NCBI RefSeq assembly: GCF_001675045.1
Contig: NZ_LYPA01000074.1
Span: 34,455-98,454, forward strand
Origin: Paenibacillus oryzae
GTDB lineage: Bacteria > Bacillota > Bacilli > Paenibacillales > Paenibacillaceae
DNA length: 64,000 nucleotides
Direction: 5' to 3'
Both the position numbers and the translations under genes were made by a program. The notes beneath the pieces were generated by a model. It did no database searches, was not told where the DNA came from, and saw only the letters and a list, made by a program, of their open reading frames with translations. Positions 51,858-59,845 of this stretch are shown here, in pieces; position 1 is the first letter of the stretch; each line of letters starts with the position of its first letter.

Positions 51858-52589
51858 ATGACTACAGAGAAAAGAGGCGCCTTTGCCGCAATTTTGATTT
51901 ATATGGCCGCCGTCGCTTTAACTGCTATTTTGTTTATCGTCGCCCTGCCGTTAGAGAACTGGAGCATTAAAACGATTATTGGTTTTTGTTCTCTGATTGG
52001 CGGGGAAACTGCATCATGGCTATTGGCAACAAGCATTTCACGAAAAAGAGGTGCTCAGCATTCCATACCCTCCAATTTGTCGCTGCTAATAGTAATTGGA
52101 GGATATACTGCTGTATCTTTAATCCTTTCCTTTATGACGTTTATGCCGCTGATGGCATACGTCGTTATTCATGCAGCCGTTCTGTTGATTACGGTTATAC
52201 TGGGCGGTCTGCTTTATGCGGCACGACGGAAAATGGCTTCAGGCTTTCGCCATGATACGGAGCGCACCGCTGGCTGGAGCAGCATTATCGCAGCCTCGGC
52301 GCTTGCCCGTGCCAAGCTGGAGCACTGGGAGCCGGACAAAAGAAGACTGCTGCAAAAAGAGGTCGATGAATTGGCTGATATTATTAAATACAGCGATCCT
52401 GCAACGATTCCGGCATTGGCCGAAATAGAGTATACATTACACCTGGATCTCCAGGTATTATCCCAAATGATTGACGCCAATCGAGAACAGCCTTCGCACA
52501 GCCCCAAAATCAAGGAGCTTCAGCAAAAAGTTATCGAAACAGTTAACGAAGCCAAGCTTAGAAACCTGCAATTGGCGTCTATGAAGTAG
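51858..52589 (+). CDS. Membrane protein of the SPFH operon
   Basis: 243 residues I do not recognise as a named family. Four likely membrane helices (about 9-30, 38-55, 70-92, 95-118) precede a basic cytosolic C-terminal region (about 120-243) that is mostly helical (WEPDKRRLLQKEVDELADII, EYTLHLDLQVLSQMIDANRE). It starts two bases after the SPFH stop, with AGGT upstream, so it belongs to the same operon. A role as membrane partner of the SPFH protein is inferred. Confidence 0.75.
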   Translation: MTTEKRGAFAAILIYMAAVALTAILFIVALPLENWSIKTIIGFCSLIGGETASWLLATSISRKRGAQHSIPSNLSLLIVIGGYTAVSLILSFMTFMPLMAYVVIHAAVLLITVILGGLLYAARRKMASGFRHDTERTAGWSSIIAASALARAKLEHWEPDKRRLLQKEVDELADIIKYSDPATIPALAEIEYTLHLDLQVLSQMIDANREQPSHSPKIKELQQKVIETVNEAKLRNLQLASMK

Positions 52590-52602
52590 GGGGGAGGGCC
52601 AA

Positions 52603-53496
52603 GTGCGCGGATTATCTACTCTGTTGTTTTTTCTTGGCATCGCAACCTTCATTGTCGGTGTGGTTATGGGGGTTGGCGCATATTTAGTTGCAACGGAAAC
52701 ATCTGCAGGTCCTGATGACAAATTAATTATGATCATTGTTCTTGCTATTATTTTCGGCTTATCCTATCTTTTCTTTGTATTATCTAGAAAAGCGGGCCGA
52801 AAAGCTATCGAGCTTGCCAACCCGACACAGAATTCATCTGCATTGCAAGGGAATCAAGTTAATGCCAAAGCAGAAAGGAAAACAGGAATGCGTATCGGAG
52901 GTATTATATTAATTGTAATATCGGTCTTCTATGGGTTATTTGGGCTATTATTCACAACGATTATAGTTGTGGGAGCTATAATGTCGAATCCAGCGGAAGA
53001 AGGAACAATTTCAGGCAATTGGGTAGCTGCCGTAATCTCTTTTATGTTAATGGTTATTCCCGCAATTACAGGCGTCTGGATCGGCAGCAGCATGCTTAAA
53101 AAAGCCAGTGCCAAGCGCAATAGCATGCAAAATGCGGCGCCAGCTTATGGACAAAATATTCAGCAAGCGCCCCAGATGACCTCGCAAGAAGCGTATTTAA
53201 AAGCTTCCCGGCAAGCGGAGCAGGCCGAGCAAATGAGAAGACAAGCGGCTGCAGGCCAAGCGGAGCAAGCACGGCGGCAAGCGGGGGCGGCAGAAGAAGC
53301 AAAACGCAAAGCAGCTGCAGCGAAGCAGTCGACTCGAGAACCGCTGCTTCATAAGTCGGCGGATACTGCCTCCTCCCCGCCGACCAGACCCCAGCGCGCC
53401 CCGCAATCCGTGGCGTGCAAGGGCTGCGGAGCGCAGCAAAATGTTGTGCCTGGTCAAGGCGCCGTATGCGAATATTGCGGCACTGCATTAACCTGA
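52603..53496 (+). CDS. Membrane protein with C-terminal zinc ribbon
   Basis: 297 residues. Four membrane helices (about 5-25, 40-62, 93-118, 130-160), a long Ala/Gln/Glu/Arg-rich charged stretch (about 180-265, repeated QAEQARRQAG-type sequence that should form a coiled coil) and a C-terminal zinc ribbon CKGCGAQQNVVPGQGAVCEYCG. It starts at GTG behind GGGGGGAGG, 13 bases after the previous gene. The shared zinc ribbons suggest that it works with the SPFH protein. Confidence 0.75.
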   Translation: MRGLSTLLFFLGIATFIVGVVMGVGAYLVATETSAGPDDKLIMIIVLAIIFGLSYLFFVLSRKAGRKAIELANPTQNSSALQGNQVNAKAERKTGMRIGGIILIVISVFYGLFGLLFTTIIVVGAIMSNPAEEGTISGNWVAAVISFMLMVIPAITGVWIGSSMLKKASAKRNSMQNAAPAYGQNIQQAPQMTSQEAYLKASRQAEQAEQMRRQAAAGQAEQARRQAGAAEEAKRKAAAAKQSTREPLLHKSADTASSPPTRPQRAPQSVACKGCGAQQNVVPGQGAVCEYCGTALT

Positions 53497-53526
53497 TGGA
53501 AAACTTGCTGGCCCTGGTCAGACGGA

Positions 53527-54171
53527 CTACAGCTTCAAATAATAAATCGCCAGCTGCGTGCGGTCCCGCAAGGAAAGCTTGCCCAATATTTCGGATATAT
53601 AGTTTTTGACTGTCCCTTCGCTCAGATATAAGGTCTGGGCGATTTCTTTGTTGGACAGCCCCTCCGAAACCTTTCGCACGATCCCTTGCTCCGCCTTGGT
53701 TAATCCAAGCCGTTCCAGCCTGGCGTCCTTATGATCCGGCGATTGCGGTTCATGATTCAGCCAACCCGCCAGCTTTCGGGCTATTTTGGGATCAATCAGC
53801 ATATGCCCCTTCGCAACTGTCCGGATGGCATCAATGATGATTTGAGGCGGCGTGTTTTTAAGCAAATAGCCGTTTGCGCCCCGTTTGATCGCTTCAACTA
53901 TGTAATCATCATCGTCGAAGGTGGTCAGAATCAACACGCCGATAGAGGGGAATGCCCCCTTGATAAGGCCGGTTCCCATTACGCCGTCGCATTCCGGCAT
54001 ACGGATATCCATCAGTACTATGTCGACGGCGCCGCGCGTCTGAAGAAATTCCAGAGCTTCATAGCCATTGGCGCAAACGCCGGCCACCTCTAGTCCCTCC
54101 TGCATGCCCAAAATCATCTCAAGGCTTTCTCTTATATAAGGATCGTCATCTACAATAAGCAATGAAATCAT
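53527..54171 (-). CDS. NarL/LuxR-family response regulator (LnrK-like)
   Basis: 214 residues. Receiver (DDDPYIRESLEMIL, Asp in DIVLMDIRMPECDG, Lys in YLLKNTPP) and a C-terminal LuxR helix-turn-helix (TKAEQGIVRKVSEGLSNKEI, LYLSEGTVKNYISEILGKL). It pairs with the HisKA_3 kinase upstream (14-base gap) and sits divergently from the ABC exporter, as in LnrJK-LnrLMN (linearmycin) type systems. Confidence 0.92.
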   Translation of the reverse strand: MISLLIVDDDPYIRESLEMILGMQEGLEVAGVCANGYEALEFLQTRGAVDIVLMDIRMPECDGVMGTGLIKGAFPSIGVLILTTFDDDDYIVEAIKRGANGYLLKNTPPQIIIDAIRTVAKGHMLIDPKIARKLAGWLNHEPQSPDHKDARLERLGLTKAEQGIVRKVSEGLSNKEIAQTLYLSEGTVKNYISEILGKLSLRDRTQLAIYYLKL

Positions 54172-54185
54172 ATTGATCAGCTCCT

Positions 54186-55331
54186 TCAGCCTTCCTGCCT
54201 CCGATGAGGCAAATATGTCGTCACTTGAAACGGCTCCGACGCTTGCACCTCTATATACCCGCCATGCCGTCGCGCCCGGTCCTCCATTCCGGCAAAGCCC
54301 ATGCCGTTATTCACCTTGCTTTTTCCCGGCATGACAGCCCCGTTGTTGGAGACGGCAAACACGATAAGCCCATTTAAAAAACGAAGAGTAATCGTTATTT
54401 GTGTCGCCCCGCCATGACGAACGGCATTGGTCATCGCCTCCTGGGCGTTGCGGTACAATGTAAGCTCCTCGCTGGGATAAAGCGGGTAAGGCTGGCCGTC
54501 TATATGCAGCCGAACCTCGATGCCGGAGCTATCGGCAAACTCCTTAATCAGCCGATCCAGCGAATACCGCTGCGTCTCCTCCTGAGCCGGCTGAAGTCTA
54601 TGCACCGTCGTCCGCAGCGTTTCCATCCCTTCGGAAAGCTGGTCTCGGATTTGGGTAATCAGCTTGCCCGCTCCGCCTGGATTTGAAGCATACATGTGAC
54701 TAAGCGCCTCCGACATCATTTTTACCCGGATCAGACGATGCCCCAATTCATCATGAATATCCCTCGCAATCCGGTTGCGTTCATTGGCTTGCGCAAGCTG
54801 CTCCAGCTGCTTGGCGTCAACTCCCATTCGCCGCTTCGCCTCAGCCAATTCATAATGCTTGCTTCGCAGCTCGTCATAAACAATCTCCAGCGTTTCGTTT
54901 TGCTTCTGTATTCGTTCCAGCGTATAAACAAGCAGAAGCGTTACGCCAAACATCATATGAAGAGCAAACTGATAGATAGGGTCAAGGAAATACGTCAGCC
55001 GGATCAACGCCACATAGCTGAGCAGCAGCAGGGGCACGCGTAAACGCATATTTCTGCCTCCCCTTTCCAGCAAGGAAATCAATACAGAAAACAGACATAA
55101 ATGAATGGCATCCCCATACGATAATCCTGCAATTAGGATAAGCGCCAGCTCAGCGGGAACAAACAGCATTTCCAATGACTCCGAAAGCTTGCCCCTCGCC
55201 TGAACAACAAGCAGCAAGGCAAAAAAATAAACAAAAAACAGGGCGTCCTTAATCATTCCGGAATGAAAAAAACTATAAACAAACGGCAATATAATAAACA
55301 AATATCGCAGTAATCTGATTGTGCCGGCCAT
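54186..55331 (-). CDS. NarL-type sensor histidine kinase (LnrJ-like)
   Basis: 381 residues. Four or more N-terminal membrane helices (about 5-135), a coiled region, then HisKA_3 with ERNRIARDIHDELGHRLIRV and a HATPase domain with RNAQEAMTNAVRHG and NGMGFAGMEDRARRHGG. It should detect a membrane-active compound and phosphorylate the adjacent regulator. GGAGG precedes the start. Confidence 0.92.
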   Translation of the reverse strand: MAGTIRLLRYLFIILPFVYSFFHSGMIKDALFFVYFFALLLVVQARGKLSESLEMLFVPAELALILIAGLSYGDAIHLCLFSVLISLLERGGRNMRLRVPLLLLSYVALIRLTYFLDPIYQFALHMMFGVTLLLVYTLERIQKQNETLEIVYDELRSKHYELAEAKRRMGVDAKQLEQLAQANERNRIARDIHDELGHRLIRVKMMSEALSHMYASNPGGAGKLITQIRDQLSEGMETLRTTVHRLQPAQEETQRYSLDRLIKEFADSSGIEVRLHIDGQPYPLYPSEELTLYRNAQEAMTNAVRHGGATQITITLRFLNGLIVFAVSNNGAVMPGKSKVNNGMGFAGMEDRARRHGGYIEVQASEPFQVTTYLPHRRQEG

Positions 55332-55518
55332 CAGCTAGCCTCCTTGAATACCGTTCAAAATCTTCCCCAGTATAGAGGAAATACGGCAATTAGGGTAGCA
55401 TGACGGGGCTCTTTTTATATAAAAGATGACTTTAGTCATGTTGAAAATGACAGATTCAACCTGTTTTTAAGGTCGTGGTCGGCTATAATTCAATCATCAA
55501 GCAACGGGAGTGAAAAAA
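55332..55518. promoter_or_regulatory. Divergent control region of the Lnr-like system
   Basis: The 187-base divergent region has an interrupted palindrome ATGACTTTAGTCAT (55426-55439) and a nearby TTGAA-N9-TTCAA (about 55441-55459), both plausible sites for the NarL-type regulator. A TATAAT box (55484-55489) lies 30 bases before the ABC start codon with no good -35, as expected for an activated promoter. Confidence 0.5.
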
Positions 55519-56454
55519 ATGGCCATTATACAAATTAAAGATACGGTCAAACGTTATGGAAGTTTGTTGTCCGTCGACCATCTCAATCTGGACATACGCG
55601 AAGGCGAAATTTTCGGCCTGCTAGGCCCCAATGGAGCCGGCAAAAGCACAACGATAAATATGCTCAGCGGCCTGCTGCCCATCGACAAAGGAGATATTAC
55701 AGTCCAGGGCGTTTCTGTAGCCTCCGATCCTCTCAAGGTCAAGGGCATGCTTGGCCTGGTCCCGCAGGACCTCGCGATTTATGAGGAATTGACCGCTATC
55801 GAAAACGTAACCTTTTTTGCCCGGCTGTACGGTTTAAAAGGAAAGCTGCTTCAGGAACGAGTAAAAGAGGCGCTGGCATTTGTTGGATTATCGGACCGAA
55901 GCAAGGATAAACCAGGTTCCTTCTCCGGCGGGATGAAAAGACGGCTCAACATCGCTTGCGCGATCACTCATCGTCCCAAGGTGATCATCATGGACGAACC
56001 GACGGTTGGCATCGATCCCCAATCCAGAAATCACATTCTGGAATCCGTTAAGGAGCTTAACCGGCTTGGCTCAACCATTATCTATACGACCCATTATATG
56101 GAGGAGGTTGAGGCGATCGGGACGCGGGTTGGCATTATTGACAAGGGGCGGCTTATTGCGTGCGGCACAAAAGCAGAGCTGGTGGAAAGGGTCAGCGATG
56201 AAGAAAAGCTCGTCATTGACGCAGATGGTCTGACAGAGGAAGCGCTTGGCGAGCTTGAGCTCCATCCCAAGGTTAACAAGCTGCTCCGAACCGGCTCCGG
56301 GCTGGAGCTGTACATGGGCTCCTCTCATGCTTATCTTCAGGATGTGCTGTTTATTCTGACTAAACATAACGTCAAGCTTCAATCGATAACACGGGTTGAA
56401 CCGGATCTGGAATCGCTGTTTCTGTCCTTGACCGGCAAAACGCTCAGGGATTAG
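55519..56454 (+). CDS. ABC exporter ATPase (LnrL-like)
   Basis: About 311 residues. Walker A GPNGAGKSTT (about 38-47), Q-loop GLVPQDLAIYEELT, signature FSGGMKRRLNI, Walker B VIIMDEPTVGIDP, switch IIYTTHYMEEVEAI, and a C-terminal extension. Its organisation with two permeases and divergent NarL-type kinase/regulator genes resembles the linearmycin transporter LnrLMN. GGGAG eight bases before ATG 55519 decides the start over the in-frame GTG at 55510. Confidence 0.92.
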   Translation: MAIIQIKDTVKRYGSLLSVDHLNLDIREGEIFGLLGPNGAGKSTTINMLSGLLPIDKGDITVQGVSVASDPLKVKGMLGLVPQDLAIYEELTAIENVTFFARLYGLKGKLLQERVKEALAFVGLSDRSKDKPGSFSGGMKRRLNIACAITHRPKVIIMDEPTVGIDPQSRNHILESVKELNRLGSTIIYTTHYMEEVEAIGTRVGIIDKGRLIACGTKAELVERVSDEEKLVIDADGLTEEALGELELHPKVNKLLRTGSGLELYMGSSHAYLQDVLFILTKHNVKLQSITRVEPDLESLFLSLTGKTLRD

Positions 56455-56464
56455 GAGAATGAAG

Positions 56465-57700
56465 ATGCTGGCGATGATCTATTATGACCTGTTGCAACTG
56501 TTCCGCTCCAAGCAAATCTGGTTTACCCTGTTTGTGCTCCCCATCGCGCTCATTTTTATTTTGGGCTCGGCGCTCGCCAACGATTTTGAAGGGCAAAACA
56601 AAGATATCTCTTCGGCAAAGCTATCCGTTTACATAGGGGATAACAACCCCTTGACAGAAGCTTTACAAGCTTTTTTGTCGGATGACAGCTTGCCGCTTAA
56701 GGTCAGCTATGCAAAAAATGAAGCTGAGGTTCGGAGCTCGCTCCAGTCCAAAAGGGCAGATTTCGGCATTCTATTACCCTCCGGGAAGGAGGCGGCCAGC
56801 GACAGCGGGAGCCAGCTTAAGCTGCACACGCTGCTGGGAAAAAATGCTATTCAGAACATTGTCGCTCAAACCGTGCTTCAGCAGTTTGTCGAAGGGCTGA
56901 ATGTCCATGCGACCATTCAAAGCCTGGAGGCTGCTCCCTTGGCGAACGGCGGGCAAGCGATGCAAGCTGCTGCCGGCAGCGGGACCGCATCCGAATTTTC
57001 TGCCGCAACTGCTGCGATTGACAAGCCGGAAGCAGCTGAGGCGTCAGAAGCCCGCTCCCGCATGGAGCATATTGTTGAAACGTCCGTTACCTCCAACCTG
57101 GGCCAATTTCGCGCGGTTGAATATTACACGGCTGCCATGATGGTTATGTTTCTTATGTATTCCGGCATGATGGCGGGAGTTGACCTGTTGAAGGAAAAAA
57201 CCAATAAAACGTTGTATCGGATAAAAGCAATGCCGGTTCCGGGTTCGGCCATTTTATTGGCCAAGGTAGGCTCTACTCTGGTCATTACAGCCATCCAAGT
57301 CGTGGTTGTGCTTGCCGTCAGCCGAATTTTTTATGATGTCACATTTGGCGGCCAATGGCTTCAGGTTGCCCTGCTATGTCTGCTGATCTCGTTATTCAGC
57401 ATCGCGCTTTCCCTTTTGCTGTCGCTGCTGATGAGCTCATCCAAATCACTGCAGACCGCCTTCCATTGCATCATCGTATTTATGACTTTTGTAAGCGGCG
57501 GATTTGTGGCGGGGGTAGGCGGCGTCATCACCGATATTGCCAAATATACACCGGCCTATTGGGCCAAGGACGGTATGCTTGAATTGGTGCTGCAAGGCTC
57601 CTATGCAGGTATCGGCACCCACTATTTATGGCTTGCCGTCATGGCTCTGATTGTGGCAGCCGTTTTGGCGGGCATTTATAAAAAGGAGGGCTTCCGATGA
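56465..57700 (+). CDS. ABC-2 type permease (LnrM-like)
   Basis: 411 residues. N-terminal membrane helix (about 17-37), a large extracellular domain (about 38-220) with low-complexity Ala-rich part, then five helices (about 220-245, 265-290, 300-325, 335-360, 385-405). It has the MMSGMMAGVDLLKEKTNKTL-type loop of ABC-2 permeases. AGGAG seven bases before ATG 56465 fixes the start. Overlaps the next permease by four bases. Confidence 0.88.
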   Translation: MLAMIYYDLLQLFRSKQIWFTLFVLPIALIFILGSALANDFEGQNKDISSAKLSVYIGDNNPLTEALQAFLSDDSLPLKVSYAKNEAEVRSSLQSKRADFGILLPSGKEAASDSGSQLKLHTLLGKNAIQNIVAQTVLQQFVEGLNVHATIQSLEAAPLANGGQAMQAAAGSGTASEFSAATAAIDKPEAAEASEARSRMEHIVETSVTSNLGQFRAVEYYTAAMMVMFLMYSGMMAGVDLLKEKTNKTLYRIKAMPVPGSAILLAKVGSTLVITAIQVVVVLAVSRIFYDVTFGGQWLQVALLCLLISLFSIALSLLLSLLMSSSKSLQTAFHCIIVFMTFVSGGFVAGVGGVITDIAKYTPAYWAKDGMLELVLQGSYAGIGTHYLWLAVMALIVAAVLAGIYKKEGFR

Positions 57701-58875
57701 AGATTCTGCTCATTGCCTATCAAATATTGCGAAGAACCTTGACGACCAAAAAAGGGGTTCTCCTATACATTCTTCTGCCATCCTTGCTTATCGCGGGCAT
57801 TGTCAGCCTGTTCGGCAATACCGTTAAGGCGCCCTTTCCGGTTGCTTACGTCAATCTGGACCAGGGGCGTCTAGGCGAAGACCTGATCCGCCAGATCAAT
57901 ACAAACTCCCTGTTCCAGGCTTTCCCCGTGAAGGATTCCGAGGCGGTCACGCAAGCAGTCCGCAAGCGCGATACGGATACCGGCATCATCATTCCGGCGG
58001 ATTTTACGGAGAAGCTGCAATCCGGCCAAGCGGGAGGGGTGGAGGTTTACCAGGTCCATAAAAATGAAAGGAGCTACGGGCTCCGCTACTTCGTTGAACA
58101 AAAAATCAATTCCCTTCAGCAGCTTAGTCTTTGGGCGATTGGCTCAAGCGCAAAGGACACTGGCGGGAGCGATGCAGGCACAATAGACTCTGAGGCTTTG
58201 CTGGATGCAGCCATCAAGCAGCAGCTGGAGACTCCATATTTGTCGGTTGTTGAAAATGCGGGAAAGCAGTCTCTGGATAATACGACCTTAGCGATGATGT
58301 GCGGGTTTACACTGATGTTTATGATGGGATTAATGAACAGCTCTGTAACCACCATTATGGAGGATAGGGAAAATTTCATTACAAGACGGATTTTTGCAGC
58401 GCCTGTCCGAAAGTTCGATATTTTCGCCGGAAATCTGCTTGGCATTTTTATTGTAGGCAGCTTGCAGCTCCTTTCGATCTTGCTGGCTACCCGTTATTTG
58501 TTCCGTTTTGATTACGACATCCCGTTTTTTTCTCATTTTATAGTGCTGGAGCTGTTCCTTCTGGCTACAATGGGGATTTCATGCGCGGCAGCGGGAATGG
58601 TGAAAAACGTAACCAATTTAAGCATGATTCAAAACCTGATTCTGACGCCTACCTGCATGATTGGCGGCTGCTTCTGGCCAAGGGAGATCATGCCCGATTT
58701 TCTGCAAAAGGCAGGCAATTTTGTTCCCCAAAGCTGGACGATCGACGCCATCCTGGAGCTGACAACTGGCGCAAGCCTGCCGGATATTTGGCCAAATCTG
58801 GCCGTCCTGCTGCTGATGGCAGCGGTGCTGCTCGGTTTTGGAGCCGTCGTTCTTCAGCCCTCCAAGGCAGCGTAA
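57697..58875 (+). CDS. ABC-2 type permease (LnrN-like)
   Basis: 392 residues with the same plan: N-terminal helix (about 20-42), an extracellular domain (about 45-190), and five helices (about 195-220, 245-265, 275-300, 310-330, 365-385), including the motif MEDRENFITRRIFAAPV. Coupled to the preceding permease by ATGA. Together with the ATPase it should export membrane-active compounds. Confidence 0.88.
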   Translation: MKILLIAYQILRRTLTTKKGVLLYILLPSLLIAGIVSLFGNTVKAPFPVAYVNLDQGRLGEDLIRQINTNSLFQAFPVKDSEAVTQAVRKRDTDTGIIIPADFTEKLQSGQAGGVEVYQVHKNERSYGLRYFVEQKINSLQQLSLWAIGSSAKDTGGSDAGTIDSEALLDAAIKQQLETPYLSVVENAGKQSLDNTTLAMMCGFTLMFMMGLMNSSVTTIMEDRENFITRRIFAAPVRKFDIFAGNLLGIFIVGSLQLLSILLATRYLFRFDYDIPFFSHFIVLELFLLATMGISCAAAGMVKNVTNLSMIQNLILTPTCMIGGCFWPREIMPDFLQKAGNFVPQSWTIDAILELTTGASLPDIWPNLAVLLLMAAVLLGFGAVVLQPSKAA

Positions 58876-58926
58876 GACATAGCGCCAAAAAGCATGCCGC
58901 CTTGCCGCTAACGGCCTAGCGGCAAA

Positions 58927-59147
58927 GAGGCTGCCCGAAAAGTCAAGCGGAACGAACAAAGATTCAGCAAAGAGGACTGGAGGGAGAAGGGTATCTTGAG
59001 GGCGAGTTTTTTGTCCGCTTTTATCCACTAAAAAATAGGATCAAAATAAAGCGGACAAAAATGTTCGAGCTTACAAGACACCCTTTTCCAGCAGGTACCG
59101 ATTTTGCTGAATCATTATTCACCGTAACAGACTTTTAGGACAGCCCC
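58927..59147. repeat. Dispersed palindromic repeat family B, copy 2, with a nested element
   Basis: The left end (GGCTGCCCGAAAAGTCAAGC, 58930 onward) and right end (CCGTAACAGACTTTTAGGAC) match copy 1 near 25.0 kb closely. It is about 100 bases longer because another palindromic sequence sits in its middle. It lies between the convergent lnrN-like and M50 genes. Confidence 0.8.
58987..59086. repeat. Nested 100-base inverted repeat inside the family-B repeat
   Basis: AAGGGTATCTTG and CAAGACACCCTT form the ends, and TTTTGTCCGCTTTTA and TAAAGCGGACAAAA pair nearer the centre. The whole is one long imperfect hairpin, absent from copy 1. It looks like a MITE-like insertion into an older repeat. Confidence 0.65.
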
Positions 59148-59164
59148 GTTTTGCGCTAATGGCG

Positions 59165-59845
59165 TTAGGCTTGAAACGATTGCTCACGGCGACGAAACAA
59201 AGCGCTGAGTGATACCCGCGCACACCACAGGGACACCACTACAAACAGGAAGCCCCATACCAGCGCGGGCAAAAAGGCCGCCCGGCTCAGGCTGGTGGCG
59301 TCTCCGGCAAAACCCGGCTGGGTCAACGACAAATAAAAGATTACAAATGAAGATACAACCGACTCCACCAGACATAAAAAAGCAATCAGCAAATAATAGC
59401 TTTTTTGCAGCCATAGGGGAGCCATAAAGGCTACCAGTGCTGTAATAACGGCAAAGCCGGCGCTCCAGGCCATTCCATATCCGTTGCGTACAAACAGGAC
59501 CAAGCCTACAGCCGACAACAATGATACAATGACCAATCCCGTCTTCAGCCTGCCGGCAGCATATAATTGAAACAACAGCATAGAAAAGAAGGCGGCTCCA
59601 ATGTAACCCGCCAGAGCAATTGGTATCAGCATCCAGTTTTCCTGATACCGGGTTAGCGTTACTCCGCTTTGATTGGCGTACAATTCAATTTTCATCACGT
59701 TTCCTTGCAGAACCAAAGCAGCTAGCGCATGAGACAGCTCATGCACTAGCGTATTGACATTGCGAAAGAAGGCTGAAAACGGCACAAATCGGGTTAATAT
59801 CAACGTAATGACTAAGATAATGCCTGTTCGGAACCATGAGAACAT
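59165..59845 (-). CDS. M50-family membrane metallopeptidase
   Basis: 226 residues. Five or six membrane helices and the zinc motif HELSHALA (about 35-42) in the second. It has the layout of the M50B-like group commonly annotated as M50 family metallopeptidase; a second zinc ligand motif of site-2 proteases is not obvious, so its activity is uncertain. It overlaps the ABC exporter gene by 34 bases and has GGAGG seven bases before its start, so it is co-translated with it. Confidence 0.82.
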   Translation of the reverse strand: MFSWFRTGIILVITLILTRFVPFSAFFRNVNTLVHELSHALAALVLQGNVMKIELYANQSGVTLTRYQENWMLIPIALAGYIGAAFFSMLLFQLYAAGRLKTGLVIVSLLSAVGLVLFVRNGYGMAWSAGFAVITALVAFMAPLWLQKSYYLLIAFLCLVESVVSSFVIFYLSLTQPGFAGDATSLSRAAFLPALVWGFLFVVVSLWCARVSLSALFRRREQSFQA

